Shown: positions 33,228-42,946 of the stretch, piece after piece
Layout: every line of letters begins with the position of its first letter
Position numbering within the stretch: the first letter of the stretch is position 1
From: Halomonas salipaludis
GTDB lineage: Bacteria; Pseudomonadota; Gammaproteobacteria; Pseudomonadales; Halomonadaceae
DNA length: 64,000 bases
Assembly (NCBI RefSeq): GCF_002286975.1
Contig: NZ_NSKB01000006.1
Location: 424,401 to 488,400, forward strand
Reading direction: 5' to 3'
Notes under the pieces: model-generated
What the model saw: the letters and a program-made list of their open reading frames with translations, nothing else
Told to the model about the DNA's origin: nothing
Database searches by the model: none
Position numbers and translations under genes: made by a program

Positions 33228-35275
33228 TCTGCCAGGCTGGGGTTGGTCTGCAGTCGCATCACGAAGTCGGCGACCGGCTCGGGATGCGCGAGGTGGTAGC
33301 CCTGGACCAGGTCGACGCCGTGGCGGCTCAGGTATTCGAGCTGGAACGCGGTCTCGACCCCTTCGGCAACCAGCTTGAGCCCAAGGGTCTTGGCCAGGGC
33401 GATGATCGAGCGCGCCAGTGGCGCATCGTCACACTGCTGCAAAACATCGATGAACACCTTGTCGAGCTTTATCTCGTCGACGCGAAAGTCCTGTAGGTAG
33501 CGCAGCGAGGAGTAGCCGGTACCGAAGTCGTCAAGCGACAGCTCCACGCCGAGGTCGCGCAACGCCTTGAGTTGCAGGCTGATGCGCGGGGCCAGCAGCA
33601 GCGACTCGACCACCTCGAGGGTCAGACGGCCTGGGGCGATGGCGTGCCTGTTGATCAAGCGGGCGATGCGCGGCACGAAATCCTCGTCGCGTAGCTGCTG
33701 TACCGAGACATTGACCGATAGGCTCAGCTGGCTGTCGGCCAGCGGACCCGCCAGGAGCTGACCGGCCTGCTCGAGTACCCAGTTGCCGATCGGCCGGATA
33801 AGCCCGCTGCGCTCGGCTTCGTGGATGAACCCGTCGGGGCCGAGCAGGCCACGCTCGGGGTGCTGCCAGCGCAGCAGCATCTCGGCACCGCGCAGTTGGC
33901 CCTGGCGGTCGAATTGCGGCTGCAGGTAGACACAGAACTGCTGGCTGCGGATGGCCTCGCGCAGCTCGCGCTCGAGCAGGTTCTGACGCTGCTGCCACTC
34001 GCTCAGCTCGCTGGCGTAGAAAGCCACGCCGTGGCGAGTGTCATGGCGTGCTTCCTTGAGGGCCAGCTCGGCGCGCTGCAGCAGCTGTTCGACGCTGCCG
34101 GAGTGGTCCGGGTAGCTGGCAATGCCGAGGGCGAACTGCAGCTGATAGGCCTGATTATTCACCCACCAGGGGTGGGCGTTGAGGGTTTCCAGCAGCTCCG
34201 CCAGCAGCTGATGCGCCACGTCGCGAGTGGTATCCGGCATTACCAGCACCAGGCGGTTGGAGGGCAGCCGCGCCAGGTCGATGCCCGATAGCGTTAGGTC
34301 CATATAGCGCTGCAGATGTTGGGCAATCAGGCTCAGCGCCTGGTCGCCGCCGCGCTGGCCGAGGGTCTCGTTGATCTGGCTGAGCCCGCCGATCCGCAGC
34401 ACGCCAAGATGAAAGCGACCGGCCTCGAGGTGGCGCTCCAGTGGAGCATCCAGGCCACGCAGGGTCGGCAGGCCGGTGACGTCGTCGTAGTGCAGGTAGC
34501 GATGCAGGTCCTGCTCCGCGGCACGCCGGCGCAGCGACTCGGCGAACTGCGAGACCAATCCCGAAACCGCGATCAGGCAGCTGACTTCCTCGGCATGCCA
34601 GCGGCGCGGTAGCAGCGATTCGCAGCATAGAATGCCGCGCAGCTCACCGCCGACGAAGATGCCGGCGTCGAGCATCGAGACCACCTCGTATCTGACCAGA
34701 TAGCCGTTGAGGCAGGCCAGGCGCGGATCCTGCTGCGCCTCGACGCTGGCCAGGCCGGGGGACTCTCGAAGTGCCCCTAGGTAGCCGTCGAGGCGCTCGA
34801 TGGGCAGCTGCTCGCCGACCTGGGCGTCATCGAGGCTGGCCTGGCAGGTCATGGTATCGTCGTCGAGCAGCCAGATGCTGACCCGCGGCACGTTCATCAG
34901 CCGTGCGGTCGAATTCAGCACGCTGGAGTAGAAGTCGCTGTCACCGGCTTCGTGTTGCAGGTTGCGTAGCTCATGCCAGGCCTGCTGCTGGGCGAGCAGG
35001 CGCCGGCGGGAGTCGTGCAGTGCGCGCTCCATGCGCTGCTGGGCATCACGCTGATGGCCAAGCTCGCGCAGGAACAGCAGCGACACCGCCAGCAGCACCA
35101 TGCTGCCGGCGCCCAGCCAGGCCAGGGCGCTGCCCAGGCCCGCTTGGCGCGAGACCTGCCAGCTGATCGCAAGGATCAAGGCAACGCCGACACCCAATGC
35201 GCCTGACAGTAGGCCCATCAGGCGGCGCTGGGGTCGGGGGCGGGCGCTTCGGCGGGTGTCTGGCGCCTGGTACAT
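33218..35275 (-). CDS. GAF/GGDEF/EAL cyclic-di-GMP phosphodiesterase
   Basis: The 685-residue protein has two N-terminal membrane helices (about 21-70) and a short coiled coil. A GAF domain (about 115-250) is followed by a GGDEF domain whose active-site motif is replaced by PSNRL, so it is unlikely to make c-di-GMP. The EAL domain (about 435-675) keeps the key residues: GAEMLLRW (EAL variant EML), NVSVQQL, LEVVES, LDDFGTGYSSL, IKLDK and VAEGVET. It therefore probably degrades c-di-GMP under GAF control. The start ATG has only a weak ribosome site. It is convergent with the kinase/PqqD gene. Confidence 0.88.
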   Translation of the reverse strand: MYQAPDTRRSARPRPQRRLMGLLSGALGVGVALILAISWQVSRQAGLGSALAWLGAGSMVLLAVSLLFLRELGHQRDAQQRMERALHDSRRRLLAQQQAWHELRNLQHEAGDSDFYSSVLNSTARLMNVPRVSIWLLDDDTMTCQASLDDAQVGEQLPIERLDGYLGALRESPGLASVEAQQDPRLACLNGYLVRYEVVSMLDAGIFVGGELRGILCCESLLPRRWHAEEVSCLIAVSGLVSQFAESLRRRAAEQDLHRYLHYDDVTGLPTLRGLDAPLERHLEAGRFHLGVLRIGGLSQINETLGQRGGDQALSLIAQHLQRYMDLTLSGIDLARLPSNRLVLVMPDTTRDVAHQLLAELLETLNAHPWWVNNQAYQLQFALGIASYPDHSGSVEQLLQRAELALKEARHDTRHGVAFYASELSEWQQRQNLLERELREAIRSQQFCVYLQPQFDRQGQLRGAEMLLRWQHPERGLLGPDGFIHEAERSGLIRPIGNWVLEQAGQLLAGPLADSQLSLSVNVSVQQLRDEDFVPRIARLINRHAIAPGRLTLEVVESLLLAPRISLQLKALRDLGVELSLDDFGTGYSSLRYLQDFRVDEIKLDKVFIDVLQQCDDAPLARSIIALAKTLGLKLVAEGVETAFQLEYLSRHGVDLVQGYHLAHPEPVADFVMRLQTNPSLADHG

Positions 35276-35473
35276 GCAAGTTACTCGCGAACTGCGTCAT
35301 TGGCGATGGAACCCTGAGTATAGCCGTGCGCGGCGCTAGCGATAGGCGGGTATGCTATTACAAACGCACGATGTCGGCCGTGCAGCGGAGCGACTCGAGC
35401 CCGCCAGGGAAGTAGGCAGGGAGCGTGCAGCCGTAGCGCAGGTTGGCAGCGGGTCGAACAGGTCGTCGGCAGT

Positions 35474-35496
35474 GCGGCCGCCAGCAGGGCGGCCGC
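35474..35496 (-). terminator. GC-rich hairpin downstream of proS
   Basis: GCGGCCGCC (35474-35482) and GGCGGCCGC (35488-35496) form a perfect nine-base stem with a five-base loop, just after the proS stop. No T-run follows on the minus strand, so it may be an mRNA-stabilising hairpin or a weak terminator. The rest of the 35276-35503 spacer shows nothing else that I can name. Confidence 0.4.
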
Positions 35497-35503
35497 CGGG
35501 AGG

Positions 35504-37225
<1,722 letters not shown>

Positions 37226-37551
37226 GGGTCCGGCGTTTCCTTCCAGCATGGGGCGTGACATGAGTCGGCGTGCCGCGGCGGCGGCGTTTGGGGCATTGTA
37301 CGGTCAAGCGTGTGTGGCGGCAAAAGGGACGGCATTGCTTGACCCTCGGGGCTGACCCGGCGACAGGCCTCCGAGGAGGCGCTGTAAACCCATCCCTGGG
37401 CGCTACCTTGCGCCATCCATGGCGCAAACCTCCTCTTCGACCTGTCCCCGGCGCCCCTCGTCCGTATGCTCCCTCTCAACCTGTCCCCGGTGCCCCTCGT
37501 CCGTATGCTCCTTCTCAACCTGTGCTCGGCGCTACTCGTCAGCATATAGGC
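37226..37551. repeat. Repeat-rich spacer between proS and the GNAT gene
   Basis: This spacer holds no convincing gene. TTGCGCCATCCATGGCGCAA (37408-37427) is a palindrome with nine-base arms. A 39-base unit beginning CCTGTCCCCGG occurs at 37441-37479 and 37480-37518 with two or three differences, and a degenerate third copy runs from 37519 to about 37550. An AAACCCATCCCTGGGCGC stretch at about 37386-37403 resembles dispersed intergenic repeats that I associate with halomonads, from memory. The proS promoter must also lie at its proS-proximal (left) end, since proS reads leftward. Confidence 0.7.
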
Positions 37552-38145
37552 TCACCTCAGCGACTTGAGCCAGAACACCATCGGCTTGTGGGTCTCCTCG
37601 GCGTCGCCGATATCCTTCCAGTGAAAGGTCGTGGCCAGTTCGGGGTGGCGTTCATAGCCCCGCGAGCGCCAGAAGCCGTGTAGCGGCACGTAGTCGTGTG
37701 GCTTCAATGGGTGGTCGTCGGGGCGCTCCACGGCGCAGAAGGCGGCGCTGGCAAAGCCCTCGCCGCGGGCATGCGCCTCGCGCTCGGCCATGAACGCCTT
37801 GCCGATGCCGCGACCGCGGTAGCTGGGTAGCAGCACCGACTCGCCGTAGTAGAAAACGCTGCCGATATCGAAGCCGGCCTGCTCGAAGGGCGCGCGGAAC
37901 TCATCCAGGTCGTCGCCTAGCGGCATGCCGGTGGCAGCGCCCACCAGGGTGTCGGCGTCGAAGGCCAGTACGAACAGGCTGCGCGGGCAGTCCGCATAGC
38001 GGGCCAGGTAGTCGGACTCATAGGCGAGATCGCCGTCGTAAAGGTAGGGAAAATCGCGAAATACGCGGATTCTAAGGCGTGCCAGGGCGTCGAGATAGGG
38101 GGCGATGGCATGGCCTTGGCAGGTGCTCAGGGTGGTGGCCGACAT
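37552..38145 (-). CDS. GNAT-family N-acetyltransferase
   Basis: The 197-residue protein has the acetyl-CoA binding signature in SVLLPSYRGRGIGKAFMAEREAHA (Q/RxxGxG/A as R-G-R-G-I-G-K). It has an N-terminal strand pair with RIRVFRDFPYLYDGD and a C-terminal Y-containing segment HGFWRSRGYERHPE. The substrate cannot be told. I chose the ATG at 38145 because AGGAAG precedes it; longer starts exist at 38157 and 38196. It lies divergent from the small lipoprotein gene. Confidence 0.82.
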   Translation of the reverse strand: MSATTLSTCQGHAIAPYLDALARLRIRVFRDFPYLYDGDLAYESDYLARYADCPRSLFVLAFDADTLVGAATGMPLGDDLDEFRAPFEQAGFDIGSVFYYGESVLLPSYRGRGIGKAFMAEREAHARGEGFASAAFCAVERPDDHPLKPHDYVPLHGFWRSRGYERHPELATTFHWKDIGDAEETHKPMVFWLKSLR

Positions 38146-38302
38146 GCGCTTCCTCATGGCTTGCGTATTTCTCCTCCACGCTAGCAGTCCGGTCACTCAC
38201 CGCCAATCCTGGGGGCGACCTGGACTGGGCCATGGGCGTCGCCAGGCGCAGACAGTGGGACTGTGATAGGCTTTGCGGCGATAAGGCAGGGGACATAGTG
38301 CA

Positions 38303-38752
38303 ATGACAACAACGACACATGCGGCCGTGCGCCGCTGGCTGGCGCGGCTGGTGGTGGCCACCGGCGCGCTGGCGCTGGTGGGCTGCGGCACGCTGCTGCA
38401 CCCGGAGCGCAAGGGGCAGGCGAGCGGCGACATCGATCCACGGATCGCCTTGGCCAACGGCGTAGGCCTCTTGTTCTTCATCATTCCCGGCGTGGTGGCC
38501 TATGCCGTGGACTTCTCCAACGGCACCATCTATCTCCCTAGTGGCCATACCCAGGCACAGGTCGACAGCCTGGCGTTCGAGGACGAGCTCGACCTGGAGA
38601 CGCTGGAGCTGATGCTGGCCGAGCACCTCGGCAAGCCGGTCGACCTCGACCACGAGCTGCTGCTGGCCGAGCGGGTCGAGAGCCTCGATGAAGCGCTGGC
38701 GCTGGTACGCATGTCGGGTGTCGACGACGCCGAGCGGCTGTCGACCATGTAG
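38303..38752 (+). CDS. Small lipoprotein of unknown function
   Basis: The 149-residue protein has a lipoprotein signal peptide with the lipobox ALVGC, Cys28 being the lipidation site. A conserved-looking GTLLHPERKGQ and a hydrophobic segment NGVGLLFFIIPGVVAYAVDFSNGTIYLP follow, a pattern found in uncharacterised gammaproteobacterial lipoproteins. An acidic helical tail (about 90-149) ends the protein. AGGGGACA precedes the ATG. Similar proteins are sometimes misnamed polyribonucleotide nucleotidyltransferase; nothing here supports an enzyme. Confidence 0.75.
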   Translation: MTTTTHAAVRRWLARLVVATGALALVGCGTLLHPERKGQASGDIDPRIALANGVGLLFFIIPGVVAYAVDFSNGTIYLPSGHTQAQVDSLAFEDELDLETLELMLAEHLGKPVDLDHELLLAERVESLDEALALVRMSGVDDAERLSTM

Positions 38753-38814
38753 CCTGTGGCCAGCTTCAGCCCTCTGCCCAGAACCGTTCTGGTCAGGGAG
38801 GCGGCCCGCTGTCC

Positions 38815-39318
38815 CTAGAGGGGAATCTGGTGGGTCGATACTACCTCTTTCAACCCCATGAACGAGCGTATCTGGCGTACCCCGGGCAAGTACAGCAACT
38901 GCTCGGCGTGCAACCTGTTGAAGCTCTGGCTGTCGCGGGTCCTGACCAGCATGAAGTAGTCGAACTCGCCGGTTACCACGTGGCACTCCATGCAGCCCGT
39001 GACGCGCTGTGCGGCTGCCTCAAAGGCGGCGAAAGATGCCGGTGTTGAGCGATCCAGTACCACGCCAATCAATACCACCATGCCGACATTGAGCTTCTCG
39101 GGATCGAGATGCGCGACGATGCCGTGGATCAAACCCTCCCGCTTGAGGCGTTCGACCCGCCGCAGGCAGGCGGGTGGGCTGAGGTTGACCTCGGCCGCCA
39201 GTGCCACGTTTGAGATCGAGGCATCCTGTTGCAGTGTCTTGAGGATGCGCTTGTCGATACGATCCAGCTCAATCGCGGTGGCAGGAGCGGGATGGGTGGA
39301 TGTGTTGCGCAATATCAT
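38815..39318 (-). CDS. acdR: Lrp/AsnC-family regulator, probable AcdR
   Basis: The 167-residue protein has an N-terminal helix-turn-helix (IDKRILKTLQQDASISNVALA, then LSPPACLRRVERL) and a C-terminal RAM ligand-binding domain. The latter includes GCMECHVVTGEFDYFMLVRTRD and the closing GVRQIRSFMGLKEVV. It is divergent from acdS, the arrangement known for AcdR, the Lrp-type activator of ACC deaminase genes. The AT-rich 200-base spacer with two inverted repeats is the likely binding site. Assignment to AcdR rests on the neighbour. Confidence 0.85.
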   Translation of the reverse strand: MILRNTSTHPAPATAIELDRIDKRILKTLQQDASISNVALAAEVNLSPPACLRRVERLKREGLIHGIVAHLDPEKLNVGMVVLIGVVLDRSTPASFAAFEAAAQRVTGCMECHVVTGEFDYFMLVRTRDSQSFNRLHAEQLLYLPGVRQIRSFMGLKEVVSTHQIPL

Positions 39319-39344
39319 GTCTCTTGTTGGTTACTTTGAGAACT

Positions 39345-39390
39345 ATTATCCATAATTTTTCGGATAATGATTATTTTAATTCGAATAATC
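39345..39390. promoter_or_regulatory. Tandem inverted repeats in the acdR-acdS spacer, putative AcdR operator
   Basis: ATTATCC (39345-39351) pairs with GGATAAT (39362-39368), and GATTATT (39369-39375) pairs with AATAATC (39384-39390). The two imperfect palindromes abut each other in a markedly AT-rich stretch between the divergent genes. Lrp-family proteins bind such AT-rich dyads cooperatively. Confidence 0.5.
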
Positions 39391-39519
39391 TGAGATATTT
39401 TGCAACCAAGTAAGTCCTTGGTGTCCTTATCATGAAAAAGGGGCGAGCGCGCCACTCGTGAGCCCGACGGCATGCACTTGGCAGTCGTCGCCATTGCCCT
39501 GATGAGCAGGAGACATTCC

Positions 39520-40536
39520 ATGGACTTGCAGCGTTTTCCCCGTTATCCCCTGACCTTTGGACCTTCCCCGATCACGCCGTTGAAGCGCCTAAGCGAGCAT
39601 CTGGGTGGCAAGGTCGAGCTGTATGCCAAGCGTGAAGATTGCAATAGCGGTCTGGCGTTCGGTGGCAACAAGACACGCAAGCTCGAATACCTGATTCCCG
39701 AGGCCCTGGCGCAAGGCTGCGATACCCTCGTCTCGATCGGCGGCATCCAGTCCAACCAGACGCGCCAGGTCGCTGCCGTGGCGGCCCACCTCGGTATGCA
39801 GTGCGTGCTGGTGCAGGAGGATTGGGTCAACTACGCCGATGCGGTGTACGACCGGGTCGGCAACATCGAGATGTCGCGCATCATGGGCGCCGAAGTGCGT
39901 CTCGACGAGGCGGGCTTCGACATCGGTATTCGTCCCAGCTGGGAGCAAGCGCTGGAGGACGTGCGCAAGCGTGGTGGCAAGCCTTTCCCGATTCCCGCGG
40001 GCTGTTCCGAGCATCCTTATGGCGGCCTGGGCTTCGTGGGGTTTGCCGAGGAGGTGCGTCAGCAGGAGCAGGCGCTCGGCTTCAAGTTCGACTATATCGT
40101 GGTGTGCTCGGTGACTGGCAGCACCCAGGCCGGCATGGTGGTCGGCTTCGCCGCCGATGGCCGGGCGCGGCGGGTGATCGGTATCGATGCCTCGGCCAAG
40201 CCGCAGCGCACCCGAGAGCAAATTCTACGTATCGCCCGAAACACTGCCGCACTGGTCGAACTGGAAGGGGAGATCGCCGATGAGGACGTGGTGCTGGATA
40301 CCCGCTACGGCGGCCCCGAGTATGGCCTGCCCAGTGACGGCACGCTGGAGGCGATTCGTCTCTGCGCGCGTCTCGAGGGCGTGCTGACCGACCCGGTTTA
40401 TGAGGGCAAGTCGATGCAGGGCATGATCGACATGGTGCGCAACGGCGAGTTTCCCGAGGGCTCACGGGTGCTCTACGCTCATCTGGGCGGGGTGCCGGCG
40501 TTGAACGCCTACAGCTACCTGTTCCGTAACGGCTGA
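39520..40536 (+). CDS. acdS: 1-aminocyclopropane-1-carboxylate (ACC) deaminase
   Basis: AcdS is a PLP enzyme that opens ACC, the plant ethylene precursor, to 2-oxobutyrate and ammonia. The 338-residue protein equals the family length and begins [20 protein letters not shown]. The PLP Lys51 lies in [11 protein letters not shown] and Ser78 in [11 protein letters not shown]. The residues that separate true ACC deaminases from D-cysteine desulfhydrases, Tyr294-Glu295 in DPVYEGKSM and Leu322 in AHLGGVP, are all present. GCAGGAGA precedes the ATG at 39520. It is paired with acdR. Its end overlaps the convergent amidase gene by 22 bases. Confidence 0.95.
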   Translation: MDLQRFPRYPLTFGPSPITPLKRLSEHLGGKVELYAKREDCNSGLAFGGNKTRKLEYLIPEALAQGCDTLVSIGGIQSNQTRQVAAVAAHLGMQCVLVQEDWVNYADAVYDRVGNIEMSRIMGAEVRLDEAGFDIGIRPSWEQALEDVRKRGGKPFPIPAGCSEHPYGGLGFVGFAEEVRQQEQALGFKFDYIVVCSVTGSTQAGMVVGFAADGRARRVIGIDASAKPQRTREQILRIARNTAALVELEGEIADEDVVLDTRYGGPEYGLPSDGTLEAIRLCARLEGVLTDPVYEGKSMQGMIDMVRNGEFPEGSRVLYAHLGGVPALNAYSYLFRNG

Positions 40537-41426
40537 TCGAGGCCATCCAGCGCTGCTGGACGATAGCGTTCCAGCAGTGCCCAGAGGATCGCAGCGCTCT
40601 GGGCATCGGGCCGACCACGGTAGTCGGCGGGACGAAAGCGCATCTGGAAGGCGCGCAGTACCGCACGAGTCTGGGCATCCAGCTGGTCGTTGACCTCAAG
40701 CGGGTAGCCCCAGGCCTGCAGCGCCGCCTGCAGGGTGGCGAGCTCGGGCAGCGCCTGGTCGAAGCGGTCGCGATAGCGTGCCACGGTGGCTGCTTCGGGC
40801 CAGACGCCGATACCCGCTTGGTAGAGGGCGTGCCAGGGAAACGCCGGACCCGGGTCGATCTTGCGCGTCGGCGAGATATCCGAGTGGGCCACCACGTCGG
40901 TGGGGTGAATGTTGTGGCGCTCGATGATATCCCGCGACAGGGCGATCAGCGCCTGGGTCTGTGCCTCGGGGTAGGGTGCCCAACCGATTTCTACCGCCGC
41001 CTCGGAGTGCTGCTCCAGCAGCCGCTCCACCTCGGCGTAGGGGCGATCGGGGCCGGTATTGACGATCTCGATACCGATGGACGTATCGTTGATATTGGTG
41101 CGGCGCTTCCAGGCGCTGGCCCCGGCGTGCCAGGCGCGGCGCTCCTCGTCGACGAGCTGATAGACCAGCGGCTGGCCGCGATGCTCCCGTGCCGGTAGCG
41201 GCAGCACGTAGTGGCTGCTGACCCGGGAGCCGGTGAGCACGGCGAGCGATTCCGCTTCGTCCACATCGGTGTAGTGCAGCACCAGGTGCCGTACCCGGCT
41301 GTTGTGGGAAGGCGCTACATGGGTGTGGTCCACCACATAACCACCGCGTTGTTGCCACTGCCCGTGACCCGCACAGGCCGTGAGCAACAGGGCCAGGCAG
41401 GCGATGGCGATACCCTTGTGCCACAT
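40515..41426 (-). CDS. amiD: N-acetylmuramoyl-L-alanine amidase AmiD-like lipoprotein
   Basis: The 303-residue protein has a lipoprotein signal with LLTAC, so it is probably anchored in the outer membrane. The amidase_2 domain (about 40-205) shows the zinc residues: His in [11 protein letters not shown], His in [14 protein letters not shown] and the Asp of KIDPG. AWHAG and SIGIEIVN are also present. A C-terminal peptidoglycan-binding domain spans about 225-295 ([24 protein letters not shown]). AmiD cleaves anhydromuropeptides. It starts three bases after the DUF3307 gene and is likely in the satD operon. Confidence 0.9.
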   Translation of the reverse strand: MWHKGIAIACLALLLTACAGHGQWQQRGGYVVDHTHVAPSHNSRVRHLVLHYTDVDEAESLAVLTGSRVSSHYVLPLPAREHRGQPLVYQLVDEERRAWHAGASAWKRRTNINDTSIGIEIVNTGPDRPYAEVERLLEQHSEAAVEIGWAPYPEAQTQALIALSRDIIERHNIHPTDVVAHSDISPTRKIDPGPAFPWHALYQAGIGVWPEAATVARYRDRFDQALPELATLQAALQAWGYPLEVNDQLDAQTRAVLRAFQMRFRPADYRGRPDAQSAAILWALLERYRPAALDGLDQPLRNR

Positions 41427-41429
41427 GGC

Positions 41430-42188
41430 TCAGCTCTCCAGCAGCAGTCTGAGCGTCAGGCCCAGCACCAGGGTCGAGGCCACGCTTACCAGGGTGCCCA
41501 GCAGCACATATTCGGTCAGCTTGCGGTCCTTCGATTCACGCAGGTCGCCGTAGCGTAGCACCGATTTGGCGGCCAGCAGGAAGCCCACCGCGGTGAGCTG
41601 GTCGAGCAGCACCAGGGAGAGCACCAGCAGGCGTTCCAGCATACCGATGCGGGCACCGGCCCGGGCCAGGGTGCCGGTATCCTCGAGCTGGCTGCTCCAG
41701 CGCTTCATCAGCATGGCGATGGCGAACGAGAAGGGCCGCGTCACGATCAGGTAGGCGGTGGCGACGCCCAGCACCGTCGGCGTGAGCAGCCAGGCGCCGA
41801 GCGCTTCGAGTGGGGCCAGGCTGCCGAGCCAGGCCAGCCACACTACGCATAGCACCAGCAGGTGCAGCAGTTGGTCGAGCAGGAACCAGCGCAGCCGGCC
41901 GGCGGGCAGCGTCGCCTTGCCCAGATCGATCAGCCAGTGGCTGGTGGTCACCGCCATGGCAGCGGCGAGCACCCCCGGCAGGCCAGGAGAGGCCGGCAGC
42001 AGCCAGGCGGCTACCAACAGCACCAGTGCCGTGAGCCCGGCGTGGACCAGCACGTGGTAGAGCAGGTGGCGCGAGCGGTGCAGGCGACGCACCCGCTCGT
42101 CGACCCAGTGGCGCGGCTGCAGCAGGAAGTCGCCGGCCAGGTGGGCCAGCACCAGCCCGATCAGCAGGGAGAGGTCGTTGGGGGTCAT
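41430..42188 (-). CDS. DUF3307 membrane protein
   Basis: The 252-residue protein has about seven hydrophobic segments. Its N-terminus, LLIGLVLAHLAGDFLLQPRHWVDER, is typical of DUF3307, and HxxxDLGK-like HWLIDLGKATL follows. DUF3307 proteins are commonly encoded next to SatD, as here: the start overlaps the satD stop by four bases. The function of the pair is not established. The unit probably also includes the following amidase. Confidence 0.8.
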   Translation of the reverse strand: MTPNDLSLLIGLVLAHLAGDFLLQPRHWVDERVRRLHRSRHLLYHVLVHAGLTALVLLVAAWLLPASPGLPGVLAAAMAVTTSHWLIDLGKATLPAGRLRWFLLDQLLHLLVLCVVWLAWLGSLAPLEALGAWLLTPTVLGVATAYLIVTRPFSFAIAMLMKRWSSQLEDTGTLARAGARIGMLERLLVLSLVLLDQLTAVGFLLAAKSVLRYGDLRESKDRKLTEYVLLGTLVSVASTLVLGLTLRLLLES

Positions 42189-42832
42189 CGGCGTTTATCC
42201 TTTTCCGCCAGCCGCTCGCGCAGGTAGGCCAGGGTATCGGCCAGCAGCGGCCAGCGGGCGGCACGCAGTCGCTTGTGCACGCTGGGCTGGCGTATGCCCA
42301 GGTGATCGGCCATGGCCTGCTGTGAGGTCTCGCTCTCCAGGCTGAGCCTGACCACCTCGGCCGAGTAGCGCGACCAGCTTGCCACCATGTCATCCAGGTA
42401 GCGCGTCAATAGGGCCAGGCTACCATCGTCCGTTTCGTCGAGCAGTGCCAGCGACAGGTGCGAGCTGCCCTCGCTCAAGGCATCCAGGTCGTGACCGGAG
42501 CGCACGAAGGGCTCGCTATCCGCCGTGGCGAGTCGGCCGTTGCCGGGCCAGCTTGCCGGCCCTGCCGCCACCGCAATACGGGCGTCCCAGCGCTGGTCGG
42601 CCTCGGAGTGCTCGATCAGTGCCGCACGCAGGGCGATAGCCACCTCCATGGCAGCCGCGGCCCCGGGTAGGGCCAGCTGGAAGCCATCGCCGCGGAAGCG
42701 TTCGCTGCGTCCGCCATGCCGGGCGGCCAGTTCGCCCAGGGTGGCGTCCAGCAGTGCATAGAGGCGCTGGCGATCCGCGACCTTGCGTGAGTCGATCACA
42801 TCGCCGGTCAGCACGGCGATTCGCTGGGTCAT
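42185..42832 (-). CDS. SatD-family protein
   Basis: The 215-residue protein begins AVLTGDVIDSRKVADR and contains RGDGFQLAL, both typical of the SatD family. The middle (about 60-120) looks like a cyclase-fold nucleotide-binding region. The C-terminus has a helix-turn-helix (SQQAMADHLGIRQPSVHKRLRAARW, about 168-192), suggesting DNA binding. It probably regulates its own operon through the inverted repeats upstream of 42832. The biological role is unknown. Confidence 0.78.
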   Translation of the reverse strand: MTQRIAVLTGDVIDSRKVADRQRLYALLDATLGELAARHGGRSERFRGDGFQLALPGAAAAMEVAIALRAALIEHSEADQRWDARIAVAAGPASWPGNGRLATADSEPFVRSGHDLDALSEGSSHLSLALLDETDDGSLALLTRYLDDMVASWSRYSAEVVRLSLESETSQQAMADHLGIRQPSVHKRLRAARWPLLADTLAYLRERLAEKDKRR

Positions 42833-42861
42833 GGCAGGTGCTCCAGAGAAGAGTTGCTCAT

Positions 42862-42911
42862 ATAATAGCCCAAAAAGGCTATTTTGAAATGAAATAACCC
42901 TTGAGGGCTAT
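42862..42911 (-). promoter_or_regulatory. satD promoter with operator-like inverted repeats
   Basis: On the minus strand TTTCAA (complement of 42884-42889) and TATTAT (complement of 42862-42867) form a -35/-10 pair with a 16-base spacer. An inverted repeat AATAGCC...GGCTATT (42864-42870, 42877-42883) overlaps the -10 and fills the spacer. A second, imperfect one (ATAACCC...GGGCTAT, 42894-42911) lies just upstream. Binding of a repressor here would block polymerase. Confidence 0.6.
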
Positions 42912-42946
42912 ATGTGAGGGTTATCGATCCATGGGGCTATTGTGGC

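Noticed and set aside
37441..37550. Possible CRISPR array of 39-base repeats
   Set aside because: The copies abut with no spacers, only two are good, and no cas gene is present.
38778..38792. CCAGAAC/GTTCTGG palindrome considered as a LexA box
   Set aside because: It does not match the gammaproteobacterial CTGT-N8-ACAG consensus and lies between two 3' ends.
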